Shown here in pieces: positions 53,501-60,673 of a stretch of DNA of 64,000 nt. The DNA is from an uncultured Caldilineales bacterium. GTDB lineage: Bacteria; Chloroflexota; Anaerolineae; JAAEKA01. The notes beneath the pieces are model-generated. The model was not told the origin of the DNA. It ran no database searches and was given only the letters and a program-made list of their open reading frames with translations. The stretch lies in assembly GCA_937907455.1 (NCBI GenBank), contig CALESQ010000096.1:8269-72268 (forward strand), read 5' to 3'. A program made the position numbers and the translations under genes. Each line of letters starts with the position of its first letter. Position 1 is the stretch's first letter.

Positions 53501-54797
53501 GATGGATCAGTCTGCCGTCTCTGTGTTAGAGCAAAGCACGCAGCAGGCAGGCCAACCGGAGGCCGCGCTGCTATCTGAGGATACGGCCGCGCCCATGATC
53601 ATGGAGACCGTTGAAGTGATCAAAGAGGTTAGTCGTGACGAGCTAACTGCCGTGCCGACTGCTGCAGACAGTCCTGCGGCAACACCGGTAGCGGTTGATG
53701 TTGAGTTGCAAGCGCCGGTTACCGTGCCTGTCGAAGCTGAATTGCCTGCGGCACATCTGGCCTTTTCGTTGCCCGTCACTCTGACCGATACCTTCAGCGC
53801 CACTGCGCTGGTGAGTGATACCGCTGCGTTTAGCGTCTCATTGCCGATCAGCGCATTTCTCAATGCTTTGCCCGGCTTTCAGTTGTTGCAGCCTTCGGCT
53901 ACCGCCACGCTCACCCCCACGCTGCCCTTGCTGCTCACATTGCGCGCCAGCGAAACCGTCACCCCCACGCTGAATGCAGCCACACAAGCCGCAGCAGACG
54001 CTTTGACACGCAGCGGAGCCACAGCCACAGCCACACCGACTGTTACCGCTGAGATCGCTGGTCTGGGGCAGGCTGCTGTCATCACCTCTACGGCAACCGC
54101 CACAGGTACGCCTACACCAACGGCCACCCTCACCGCCAGCCCAACCGCTACAGCCACGGCCGAGCCGACTGCTACCCCGCAACCGCCTGCACCCGCAGCG
54201 GCAGCGCCTCTGCCCAGCGCGGAACCTACGGCTACCGCGTCTGCCACCGTGACCCCGCCGCCGCTGCAAATCATCGAACCACCCATCGGTGTGCCGCTGG
54301 AGGCGCTGCCGATTGTGCGTGAACGCTTCCCGCAAACGCTGTATTGGAATCCGCAGATCGTCACCGATGCTTCAGGATGGGCCACGGTGAGTTTCAGCGC
54401 GGGCGATGCCGTGACCACCTGGCGCGTCACCGCGCTGGCTGTGGATCGTAGCGGTCGTCTGGGCAGCCAGGTGGCGAGTTTGCCAGTGTTCCAACCCTTG
54501 TTTGTAGTACCCGATTTGCCCGGTAATCTGGTGGAAGGAGAGCAGCGCGATGTGCGCGTGCGCGTGTTCAACTACAGCGCCACGGCTCAGACTGTGCACC
54601 TGAGCGTGCAGGCTGATGCGGGTTTGCGCGTGGAACTGAACACCGTGACGCTCACCGTGCCGCCCCGCGCCAGCGCTGCCGTATCAGCCCGTGTGGCTGC
54701 ATTCAGTGCCGGTGCCCACACGGTGGCCTTTACCGCGCAGGGGACACAAAGCACGGATGTGCGCCGCGCCACGGTAATGGTGCAGGCTGCTCCCTGA
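50562..54797 (+). CDS. anti-sigma zinc-finger fused to membrane-bound alpha2-macroglobulin-like protein
   Basis: 1411 residues from ATG 50562. Residues 1-50 are an anti-sigma zinc domain: AYLDGELS, then His27-x3-Cys31-x2-Cys34. A first membrane helix lies about 102-120. Residues 120-760 are extracytoplasmic beta domains with macroglobulin features (SDKPVYQPGETVHLRTLAL, DAPWYRPGNTLSGSV, TDRALYQVGD). Six hydrophobic helices follow about 773-950, then a Thr/Pro/Ala linker (about 960-1245). Residues about 1250-1411 form an A2M domain (LYWNPQIVTDASGWATVSF, TTWRVTALAVD). The protein ends there: no thioester (CGEQ) or receptor domain. Helix count puts both macroglobulin parts outside. It probably holds the upstream sigma factor inactive until the outer part is cleaved or bound. 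A split or truncated A2M is the alternative. Confidence 0.82.
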   Translation: MDHLEFDLLAYLDGELSTAEETAVEAHLAECPACRGQLRRLATLHHSLHQVVAPVYQSVQLPHDAEARIRHALAGQRQRTTQGNPAGFLGGLLRVLRPLGAAAMPLMVLLFFAAALNANRLPINEGAQRTLLLGQQTLAPGSSAALRVVVNDAANQPVANAEVAVQLRQAGLAREVYRGQTDATGSTPVQFQVPPDWEGDAQLVVATNSSLGQDEVVTPIHLQRSYRLLLGSDKPVYQPGETVHLRTLALSSIDGSPAAGSVVQFEASDATGRRLLSQQQLASEFGIAAVDLPLAADAPLGPYQVRTTLGDTVSELTITLGQTPLPNFDVQVITDAPWYRPGNTLSGSVSARYFFGQPAVQAQVALRLVGRSLAQGDASAEQQVFSETLRGITDSNGLFAFRFTLPDPPAAAFGSEGSIQVSLEAAVVDANGDEEFGWHSVPLARQSLNIEVMPEDGVLHAGVENTLYLLVSRPDGSPAAAEVQVQIASGGVLQAATDAYGLAQISYTPRAGAEGDRQILVTATDDARQSTAVAFKLPINEAQITLLLRTDRALYQVGDTLATEAIAAGSAEPVYLDIIKGGQTLVTQSATVTDGKATLAIDLTPALVGTLELNAYQIIDDNTVLRDTRVVVVDAPEALQVALMPDQAEYRPGDDVQISIHTTANGAAAPSAVGLAVVNEAVFSNRAYQPGFARAFFLLDQATGNAPLDTAGSDNADTAPALDAAQQASAKASWASYTGQEYSLAMQSLDQSLADGSLNARRTAFARLSRALSWPLAVLPLLAAVVALVSLRRSRVLGKALGRMALTAILFTVIGAALIFVTQSLLDRLTNTQDMILLAVVGLGWLAALAALMGYAWLQHHSHLLIVTLLTAGYMALLALLAFIQAEAASLSAPWVMLLAVAFMLLVLALILLGWGLRFEGLRRTGSALLLLALAMVPLFVIVGSVEWRGTQIIQRVALSPLYQLSTGLFTGCGAPPAPSMDQSAVSVLEQSTQQAGQPEAALLSEDTAAPMIMETVEVIKEVSRDELTAVPTAADSPAATPVAVDVELQAPVTVPVEAELPAAHLAFSLPVTLTDTFSATALVSDTAAFSVSLPISAFLNALPGFQLLQPSATATLTPTLPLLLTLRASETVTPTLNAATQAAADALTRSGATATATPTVTAEIAGLGQAAVITSTATATGTPTPTATLTASPTATATAEPTATPQPPAPAAAAPLPSAEPTATASATVTPPPLQIIEPPIGVPLEALPIVRERFPQTLYWNPQIVTDASGWATVSFSAGDAVTTWRVTALAVDRSGRLGSQVASLPVFQPLFVVPDLPGNLVEGEQRDVRVRVFNYSATAQTVHLSVQADAGLRVELNTVTLTVPPRASAAVSARVAAFSAGAHTVAFTAQGTQSTDVRRATVMVQAAP

Positions 54798-54828
54798 ACC
54801 TCGCCCCGGTCTGTGCGTCATCAAAGCA

Positions 54829-55806
54829 TTAAGTGCTGCTGTGGGTCGCCTGAAACCATTCTACCCCGGCGGCATCTACAGCCAGGTTCGCCACGCCATC
54901 GTTCTGTAGTACATCAAGATGGCCGATTACCTCTGAAACAGCCAGAAAAGTGTCGGCATCATCCAGTGACCGAAAAAGGGTTTGCGCCAACTGCCAGGCA
55001 GTGCGCGGCCCTTTTTTGATTTCATCGGCCAGCCGCGTCAGGCGACGTTCGTACAGGTTGCGGCGTTGCGCAATCACCCCCAGCGGGTCGGTGACGATCT
55101 CGCCGTGGCCCGGCAGCACCGTGTTCACCGGCAGCGCAGCCACGCGCGCCAGCGAATGCCAATAGTCTACTAGCGGCTGACGGCGCTGTGTTTCCCCCAG
55201 ATCAGGCGGCGACAGCACTGCGTTGGAACTGATATGGCGTAGCAGGTGATCGTTCCCCAACAGCAGATGTGCTTCTGGCTGAAAGAAGCAGAGCAAATCG
55301 GCAGCGTGGCCGGGGCAGTGCAGCACCTGCCAGGTTGCATCGGCCATCTCCAGCGTGTCGCCCTCGGCCAGCAGATGCGTTACTGGCGCGGCGGTGGTGT
55401 AGGTGCGCATGGCGCCGTACAACTGTGCGGTGAGCTGTGCCTGCTCGGCGGGCACAGCCGCTGCCAGCAGCACATCCAGAATGAATGAAGCGCGTGGCTC
55501 CAGGTAATCGTTCCAGGCTTCGATGATGGGGTGTGCCAGCGGATGTGTCCACACCTCGGCGTGGCCTGCCGCAGCTATCGGTCCTACCAGGCCATAGTGA
55601 TCGGCGTGGCTGTGGCTGATGACGATGCGTTCGATGTCGCTAAAGGCTATTCCATGCGCGGCCAGGCCTGCGCGCAAAGCGGCCTCGGCCTGCGGCGTGC
55701 AGGGGCCGGTATCGAGTAAAGTCAGCGGCTCGCCGTGCAGCAAATAGGCATGTACCGGCCCCACCGGAAAAGGTGTGGGCAGGGTGATTTGATCAATGGC
55801 GTGCAT
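54829..55806 (-). CDS. metallo-beta-lactamase-fold hydrolase
   Basis: 325 residues. The metal motif HxHxDH is HSHADHYG, with further ligands in LHCPGHAADLL, LLGNDHLL and VLPGHGEIV. Glyoxalase-II-like MBL hydrolases cleave thioesters or similar bonds. The C-terminal about 80 residues (RRNLYERRLTRLADEIKKGP...) form a winged-helix-like extension as in LACTB2-type proteins. It begins 8 bp after the MaoC-like gene, third gene of a three-gene operon with EamA and MaoC. Confidence 0.85.
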   Translation of the reverse strand: MHAIDQITLPTPFPVGPVHAYLLHGEPLTLLDTGPCTPQAEAALRAGLAAHGIAFSDIERIVISHSHADHYGLVGPIAAAGHAEVWTHPLAHPIIEAWNDYLEPRASFILDVLLAAAVPAEQAQLTAQLYGAMRTYTTAAPVTHLLAEGDTLEMADATWQVLHCPGHAADLLCFFQPEAHLLLGNDHLLRHISSNAVLSPPDLGETQRRQPLVDYWHSLARVAALPVNTVLPGHGEIVTDPLGVIAQRRNLYERRLTRLADEIKKGPRTAWQLAQTLFRSLDDADTFLAVSEVIGHLDVLQNDGVANLAVDAAGVEWFQATHSST

Positions 55807-55813
55807 GGCGTGT

Positions 55814-56278
55814 TCACGCGGTGCGGCTTTTCACCAGCACCGTCCACGAACCGCGCTGCACCACCTTGTCCTCCTGGTTGAGGATTTGTACCTTGAGCGT
55901 GACAAAGCCGCCGCCCAGCCGGGTTGCGACTTTGGTTTCCTCAACGGTGGCACGCACGCGCACGGTATCACCGATTTTCACAGCCGCGCGAAACTGCCAT
56001 TCCAGCCCCATAAAGCCAATCACCTTGTCCTGCATGAAGCCCAGGCGTTCGGCCAGGCCGGTAGCCAGAGACAGCACCAACATGCCGTGGGCAATACGCT
56101 CGCCATAGATGGTATCGCGTGCCGTGTGGGCATCGGTGTGCAGCGGGTTCCAATCACCGCTCAGCATGGCAAACTGCACCACATCACTTTCAGTAACAGT
56201 GCGTCCCTGGCTGGTGATGCTGTTGCCCACCGTGTAATCTTCAAAAAACAACCCTTGGGGGGTGCTGAATCCCGTCAT
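55814..56278 (-). CDS. MaoC-like (R)-specific enoyl-CoA hydratase/dehydratase
   Basis: 154 residues with a single hot-dog fold. The hydratase motif DWNPLHTDAHTA carries the catalytic Asp and His, followed by RIAHGMLVLSLATGL. These enzymes hydrate enoyl thioesters; the substrate is unknown. The start overlaps the EamA stop (ATGA). The neighbouring MBL thioesterase-like protein would fit an acyl-CoA step, though this is inference. Confidence 0.87.
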   Translation of the reverse strand: MTGFSTPQGLFFEDYTVGNSITSQGRTVTESDVVQFAMLSGDWNPLHTDAHTARDTIYGERIAHGMLVLSLATGLAERLGFMQDKVIGFMGLEWQFRAAVKIGDTVRVRATVEETKVATRLGGGFVTLKVQILNQEDKVVQRGSWTVLVKSRTA

Positions 56279-57234
56279 AGCCTGATAGTCTCCTTGTTGT
56301 TTGCAAGCGTCTTGTCAGCGCGTGGCCGCAACAGCCATACCGCCAGTAAAATCAGCGCGCCACCGGCCATCTGCCCAGCCTCCAGGCGTTGATGCAGTAC
56401 CACGAAGGCCAGCACCGCAGCCACCACCGGCTCTACCGTGGCGATGAGGCTGGCTACGCTCACCGGCACGCTGCGTACTCCTGTGGCGTAGGCAACAGAA
56501 GCACCGATGGTAGGGCCAAGTGCCAGCGCCAGCAGCCAGCCCGGATGAACGCCGCCGCGCAGTGCAGCGACAAGCGGTGCCAATGGCTGTAACAGCAGCA
56601 GCACCGCACATCCTGTCAGCAAGCCGTAGCATTGCAGCGCCCACGGGTTGGCATAGCGCGCACCCACCTTGTTGAAAACGCTCCACAGGCCGTAGGTAAA
56701 GCCGGAAAGCAGGCCCAGAGCGATGCCCGCCACGTTGAGGCGCAGCACCGCGGGTTGATAGATCTGCGCCACCAATGCCGAGCCGAGCAGAGTTAGCAGC
56801 AATGCCAGCCCATGACTGCGTGTTAGCGATTCGCCGAGAAAGCGCCAGGCGATCAGCGCCACCCAGGCCGGTGCGGTGTATAACAGCACGGCTGCCACAG
56901 CAACACCTGTCATCAAAATAGCGTTGATGTAAACTGCGTAGAAAAAAGCAATACCGACACTGCCGTACAGCAAAATCACAATCACCGCGTTGCGGCTGAT
57001 GCGCAGCCAGCCCGGCCGCAGCAACAGCAGCCCCGCCAGCAAGATCAAGCCGCCTGAGCCGGCGCGCAATGCAGCCGCACCCAGCGGTGGCAGGCCCGCC
57101 GTGGCTAACGCCGTGTAGATGATGCCCAGCGTGGCCCACAGCACTGCGGCCAGCAACACCAGAGCATAACCTCGCCCTGCTGACACAGGCGCGACAACCG
57201 TTTCGCCGGGATGATTGCCGGATGCTTCAGCCAT
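56275..57234 (-). CDS. EamA/DMT-family transporter
   Basis: 319 residues from ATG 57234, set by a promoter whose +1 falls on this ATG. Ten hydrophobic segments in two EamA repeats (GYALVLLAAVLWATLGIIYT; AGIALGLLSGFTYGLWSVFN). The N-terminal 20 residues are polar and cytoplasmic. It is likely an exporter of a small metabolite, first gene of the operon EamA-MaoC-MBL. Confidence 0.83.
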   Translation of the reverse strand: MAEASGNHPGETVVAPVSAGRGYALVLLAAVLWATLGIIYTALATAGLPPLGAAALRAGSGGLILLAGLLLLRPGWLRISRNAVIVILLYGSVGIAFFYAVYINAILMTGVAVAAVLLYTAPAWVALIAWRFLGESLTRSHGLALLLTLLGSALVAQIYQPAVLRLNVAGIALGLLSGFTYGLWSVFNKVGARYANPWALQCYGLLTGCAVLLLLQPLAPLVAALRGGVHPGWLLALALGPTIGASVAYATGVRSVPVSVASLIATVEPVVAAVLAFVVLHQRLEAGQMAGGALILLAVWLLRPRADKTLANNKETIRL

Positions 57235-57240
57235 GCCACG

Positions 57241-57269
57241 ATTGTACGCCAGCCGCGCTGCCTTGTCCA
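57241..57269 (-). promoter_or_regulatory. leaderless promoter of EamA-MaoC-MBL operon
   Basis: Minus strand TGGACA (57264-57269), 17 bp, TACAAT (57241-57246); the ATG at 57234 is seven bases beyond the -10. No Shine-Dalgarno sequence. Confidence 0.62.
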
Positions 57270-57370
57270 TTATCACCAACCCGCGCAATCGCCCGCCTCC
57301 CCTCCCTGCCACCCCCTCACCCCTTTATCCTGTCGCCCCCTCTAACAGATCGCTAATGCTTCGCAAATAT

Positions 57371-57397
57371 TCATCTAACACAATCGTTGTAAGATGA
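57371..57397 (+). promoter_or_regulatory. palindromic candidate operator upstream of hsp20
   Basis: TCATCTAACA and TGTAAGATGA form a 10-bp inverted repeat (one mismatch) around 7 bp, about 80 bp before the hsp20 ATG. It does not match CIRCE. A poor -10 (CATAAC, 57401-57406) follows. Confidence 0.45.
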
Positions 57398-57477
57398 TGG
57401 CATAACGAAAGCTAATCTGTGAGTTGAAGCCGCTGTGCCCACTCACTTTCACCGACTTTGTACAAGGAGATACTCCC

Positions 57478-57936
57478 ATGAACCGTGTAGTAGCCCGCTT
57501 TGAACCCCGTGACTTTGTAGCCCTGCGTGATGCCGTAGATCATCTGCTGGATGAAACCATGCAACCCACCTGGGCCGCCCTGGCCCGCCGCCCCCGCTTC
57601 AACAACGCCGAGGAATGGCGTTTGCCGCTGGATGCTTACAGCACCGCCGAAGAAATCGTGTTACAGGCCGCTGTCCCCGGCGTAGATCCCGAAAGTGTCG
57701 AGATCACCTTCGAGGGCGACGTACTCACCGTTCGCGGTGAATTCCCTGCCCGGCTGGAGAACGTGGAGTATCAACTGCGCGAGCGCCGCCACGGCCGCTT
57801 CAGCCGCAGCATTACCTTCAACACACCGATCAACGCCGAGGCCATCGAGGCCACCTTTGAACACGGCATTCTGACGATCACCGCCCCCAAGGCCGAGACT
57901 GTCAAGCCCAAGACCATCAAGGTTACTGCCAAATAG
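57478..57936 (+). CDS. Hsp20-type small heat-shock protein
   Basis: 152 residues from ATG 57478 (AAGGAGA upstream). Residues about 48-140 form the alpha-crystallin domain with the closing motif FEHGILTITAPKAE (GxLx(T/V)xxPK) and VTFN-like strands. The N-terminal arm is Arg/Ala-rich and the tail ends IKVTAK. Small heat-shock proteins hold unfolding proteins as oligomers without ATP. It is monocistronic: promoter-side palindrome and terminator surround it. Confidence 0.92.
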   Translation: MNRVVARFEPRDFVALRDAVDHLLDETMQPTWAALARRPRFNNAEEWRLPLDAYSTAEEIVLQAAVPGVDPESVEITFEGDVLTVRGEFPARLENVEYQLRERRHGRFSRSITFNTPINAEAIEATFEHGILTITAPKAETVKPKTIKVTAK

Positions 57937-58024
57937 CTATCTGCTCAGCCATAACGCGGCTGGCTCGGCCACGAGGCCGATTAAAGCGCCCTGTTATTTC
58001 TGCAAGATCGCCTTGCGTGCTAAT

Positions 58025-58062
58025 CAACGGGGGCTGTGGTGGCTCGGCTGCCCGCCCCCGTT
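58025..58062 (+). repeat. GC-rich hairpin downstream of hsp20
   Basis: AACGGGGGC and GCCCCCGTT pair perfectly around a 20-nt loop, 20 bp before the classical terminator. There is no U-run. Confidence 0.55.
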
Positions 58063-58080
58063 GTGTTAAAACAATTCCGA

Positions 58081-58110
58081 ACGCCCCCGCATCTCGCGGG
58101 GGCGTTTTTT
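58081..58110 (+). terminator. terminator of hsp20
   Basis: Perfect stem ACGCCCCCGC/GCGGGGGCGT with a 5-nt loop followed by TTTTTT. Confidence 0.9.
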
Positions 58111-58179
58111 GATTCGCCCCCAGCCGTGGGATCGGCTATACTGCACCCATTGCCTGGCAACCTGCCACGCCTTTACCCC

Positions 58180-60459
58180 ATGTCTACCTGGATCACCTCA
58201 CCCCTGCCTGAAATCTCTGCCGAGCTGCGTGCCGCCGCGGGTGGAAGCGACCTGGTGGCGCAGGTGCTGGGCGCGCGCGGCTTCGGCGACCCCGCCCGCG
58301 CCCGCGCTTTTCTTGATCCCGCAGCCTATCACCCAGCTTTGCCCCTGGAACTGCCAGACATGGCGAAGGCGGTGGCGCGCCTGCAACAGGCCCTGCGCCG
58401 CGATGAGCTGATTGCGGTGTGGGGTGATTTCGACGTGGACGGCCAAACCGCTACCACGCTGCTGCTGCAAGGCCTGCGTGCCCTCGGTGGCCGGGTGATC
58501 ACGCATATTCCGGCACGCAGCGACGGCCACGGCCTGCATCTACCGGCGCTGGAAGCGCTGCTGGCTGCTGGTGCGGGCCTTGTCCTCACCTGTGATACCG
58601 GCGTAGATGCTCACGCCGCAGTGGATTATGCCGCAGCGCGCGGGGTGGATGTGGTTATCACCGACCATCACGATTTGCCTGAGCGGCTGCCTGCCGCCTA
58701 CGCTGTGGTGAATCCCAAGCGCCTGCCTGCCGACCATCCGCTGGCTGGCTTGCCCGGTGTGGGCGTAGCCTGGAAACTGGTCGAGGCGCTGGATCCCGGG
58801 GTGGCCGCGCAGCATGTTGATCTGGCTGCGCTGGGCATTGTAGCCGATGTCGCCGTGCAAACCGACGACACGCGCGCCCTGCTGCAACGCGGCCTGCGGC
58901 AACTGCGCCATAGCCCGCGCCAGGGAGTGCAAGCCCTGCTGCGTGTGGCCGAGGTAAACCCTGCCCAGCTTAATGAAGATCACATCAGCTTCGAGCTGGC
59001 CCCGCGGCTCAACGCGCTGGGGCGGCTGGGTGATGCCAATCAGGCGGTGACGCTGCTCAGCACCACCGACCCGCAGGAGGCCGCTGTGCTGGCTACACTG
59101 CTGGATGGGCTGAATGGCGAACGCAAGCGCCTCACCGAGCAGATTTTTCAGGGCGCGTTAGCACAGATCGAGCAAGAGCCGGCTTTGCTGGACAGCGCCG
59201 CTTTGGTGCTGGCTAACCCCGCCTGGCATCCGGGGATAATCGGCATTGTTGCCAGTCGCCTGGCCGAACGCTACCGCAGGCCGGTGGTGCTGCTGGCAGC
59301 CCCCCCCGGCGAATTGGCGCGCGGCTCGGCGCGCTCGGTGGCGGGTTGCAACATCAGCACGGCGATTGCCACGCAGCAAGCGCTGCTGGTTGGCTTTGGC
59401 GGGCATCCCATGGCCGCGGGTTTGCGCATCGAGGCCACACATATCGGCGAGTTCCGCCGCGGGTTGGATCGTGCCGTGCGCAGCCAAACCGGCGTGAACC
59501 CAGCCGAAGCCGTAATCACCATTGATGCGCTGCTGCCGCTGGCCGAGCTTACTTTGGATGTGGTGGCTGACCTGGAGCGCCTGGCTCCCTTTGGTTCCGG
59601 CAATCCGCCGGTGACACTGCTTAGCCCTGATCACGCTGTGGCGCACAAGCGCACGGTGGGACGCAATCAAAATCACCGCCTGCTGACTCTGCGCGATGCC
59701 GCCGGTCAAAACAGCCAGGTGATGTGGTGGCAGGGCGCGGCCTGGCCGCTACCCGAAGGACGCTTCGATCTGGCTTACACCGTGCGCGCGGCCAGCTATC
59801 GCGGCCAGCCGCAGGTGCAGGTGGCTTGGGTGGATGCCCGGCCGCGGGGTGATGTCTTTCCTGCACAACAGGCCGAGCCGCGCTCTGTACTCGATTATCG
59901 CCGCGCGGCCCAGCCTCAGGCGTTTTTGGATGATTTGCGCCGCGGCGGTGCGGTGCAGGTATGGCGTGAAGCCACCGCGGCCTCTGCCGTGGCCGGAGAA
60001 GATCGCACTGCGCTCAGCCTGGCCCCTGTGCTGGCGATTTGGACCACGCCGCCGGATCGGGCGACGCTGGCCGCGGCGCTGGCGGTGGTGCAGCCGCAGC
60101 AAGTGGCGCTGTTTGCCGTGGATCCGCAAATGGATGACGCGGAAACCTTTCTGGCTCGGCTGGCCGGACTGGTGAAGTATACGCTGGCCCACGACGGGCA
60201 AACCACCTGGCAACGTTTGGCAGCGGCCACCGCGCAAAGCATCGCCGCGGTGCAGGCGGGCCTGCATTGGCTGGTTGCGCGTGGCTATCTGCACCTGGAA
60301 TTGGAGGTCGGCGACAGCGTGTGGCTGCGCGCCGGCGCGAACGTGGCCGACCCTGCCGCCGCAGCCGCGGCGCTTAATCAGGTGCGGGCGCTGCTGGCCG
60401 AAAGCGCGGCCTTTCGCCGCTACTTCAACCAGGCGGCAACCGAGACCCTGCTGGGGTAG
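58180..60459 (+). CDS. recJ: single-stranded-DNA exonuclease RecJ
   Basis: 759 residues from ATG 58180; upstream in-frame codons cross the terminator. DHH phosphoesterase motifs: GDFDVDGQT, DTGVDAH, TDHHDLPE. DHHA1 motif GGHPMAAGL (about 410-420), then an OB-type domain (RNQNHRLLTLRDA) and a C-terminal extension of about 190 residues. RecJ degrades 5'-ended single strands in recombination and mismatch repair. A possible -10 (TATACT, 58137-58142) lies upstream. The last codon and stop come from the inserted MITE: Gly-TAG now, Glu-TAA before insertion. Confidence 0.92.
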   Translation: MSTWITSPLPEISAELRAAAGGSDLVAQVLGARGFGDPARARAFLDPAAYHPALPLELPDMAKAVARLQQALRRDELIAVWGDFDVDGQTATTLLLQGLRALGGRVITHIPARSDGHGLHLPALEALLAAGAGLVLTCDTGVDAHAAVDYAAARGVDVVITDHHDLPERLPAAYAVVNPKRLPADHPLAGLPGVGVAWKLVEALDPGVAAQHVDLAALGIVADVAVQTDDTRALLQRGLRQLRHSPRQGVQALLRVAEVNPAQLNEDHISFELAPRLNALGRLGDANQAVTLLSTTDPQEAAVLATLLDGLNGERKRLTEQIFQGALAQIEQEPALLDSAALVLANPAWHPGIIGIVASRLAERYRRPVVLLAAPPGELARGSARSVAGCNISTAIATQQALLVGFGGHPMAAGLRIEATHIGEFRRGLDRAVRSQTGVNPAEAVITIDALLPLAELTLDVVADLERLAPFGSGNPPVTLLSPDHAVAHKRTVGRNQNHRLLTLRDAAGQNSQVMWWQGAAWPLPEGRFDLAYTVRAASYRGQPQVQVAWVDARPRGDVFPAQQAEPRSVLDYRRAAQPQAFLDDLRRGGAVQVWREATAASAVAGEDRTALSLAPVLAIWTTPPDRATLAAALAVVQPQQVALFAVDPQMDDAETFLARLAGLVKYTLAHDGQTTWQRLAAATAQSIAAVQAGLHWLVARGYLHLELEVGDSVWLRAGANVADPAAAAAALNQVRALLAESAAFRRYFNQAATETLLG

Positions 60460-60624
60460 TGTGCGACTTTCGGTTGAATGACAAGAGCCGGACAATAAAT
60501 GGTTGCGGTTCAGAGAACGAAGCGCTCTCAGGCGCTCTCCGAAAGCCCCGGCAGGGGCTTCGTGGCTTGAGACACCGAATTCAATTCGGTGGCAACACAT
60601 TTCAACCGAAATCCATACACAACC
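60455..60624 (+). mobile_element. 170-bp MITE, copy 2, inserted at the recJ stop
   Basis: 170 bp, same sequence as copy 1 in opposite orientation, with the same 23-bp imperfect terminal repeats. A perfect 8-bp direct repeat CCTGCTGG flanks it (60447-60454 and 60625-60632), the mark of transposition. Removing the element and one repeat restores an open recJ end. No transposase is encoded. Confidence 0.9.
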
Positions 60625-60638
60625 CCTGCTGGAATAAC

Positions 60639-60667
60639 TCGCCACACCCCTGTGCCTGTGTTATAAT
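60639..60667 (+). promoter_or_regulatory. leaderless promoter of obg
   Basis: TCGCCA (60639-60644), 17 bp, perfect TATAAT (60662-60667). The ATG at 60674 is seven bases past the -10. Confidence 0.62.
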
Positions 60668-60673
60668 CGCCCT

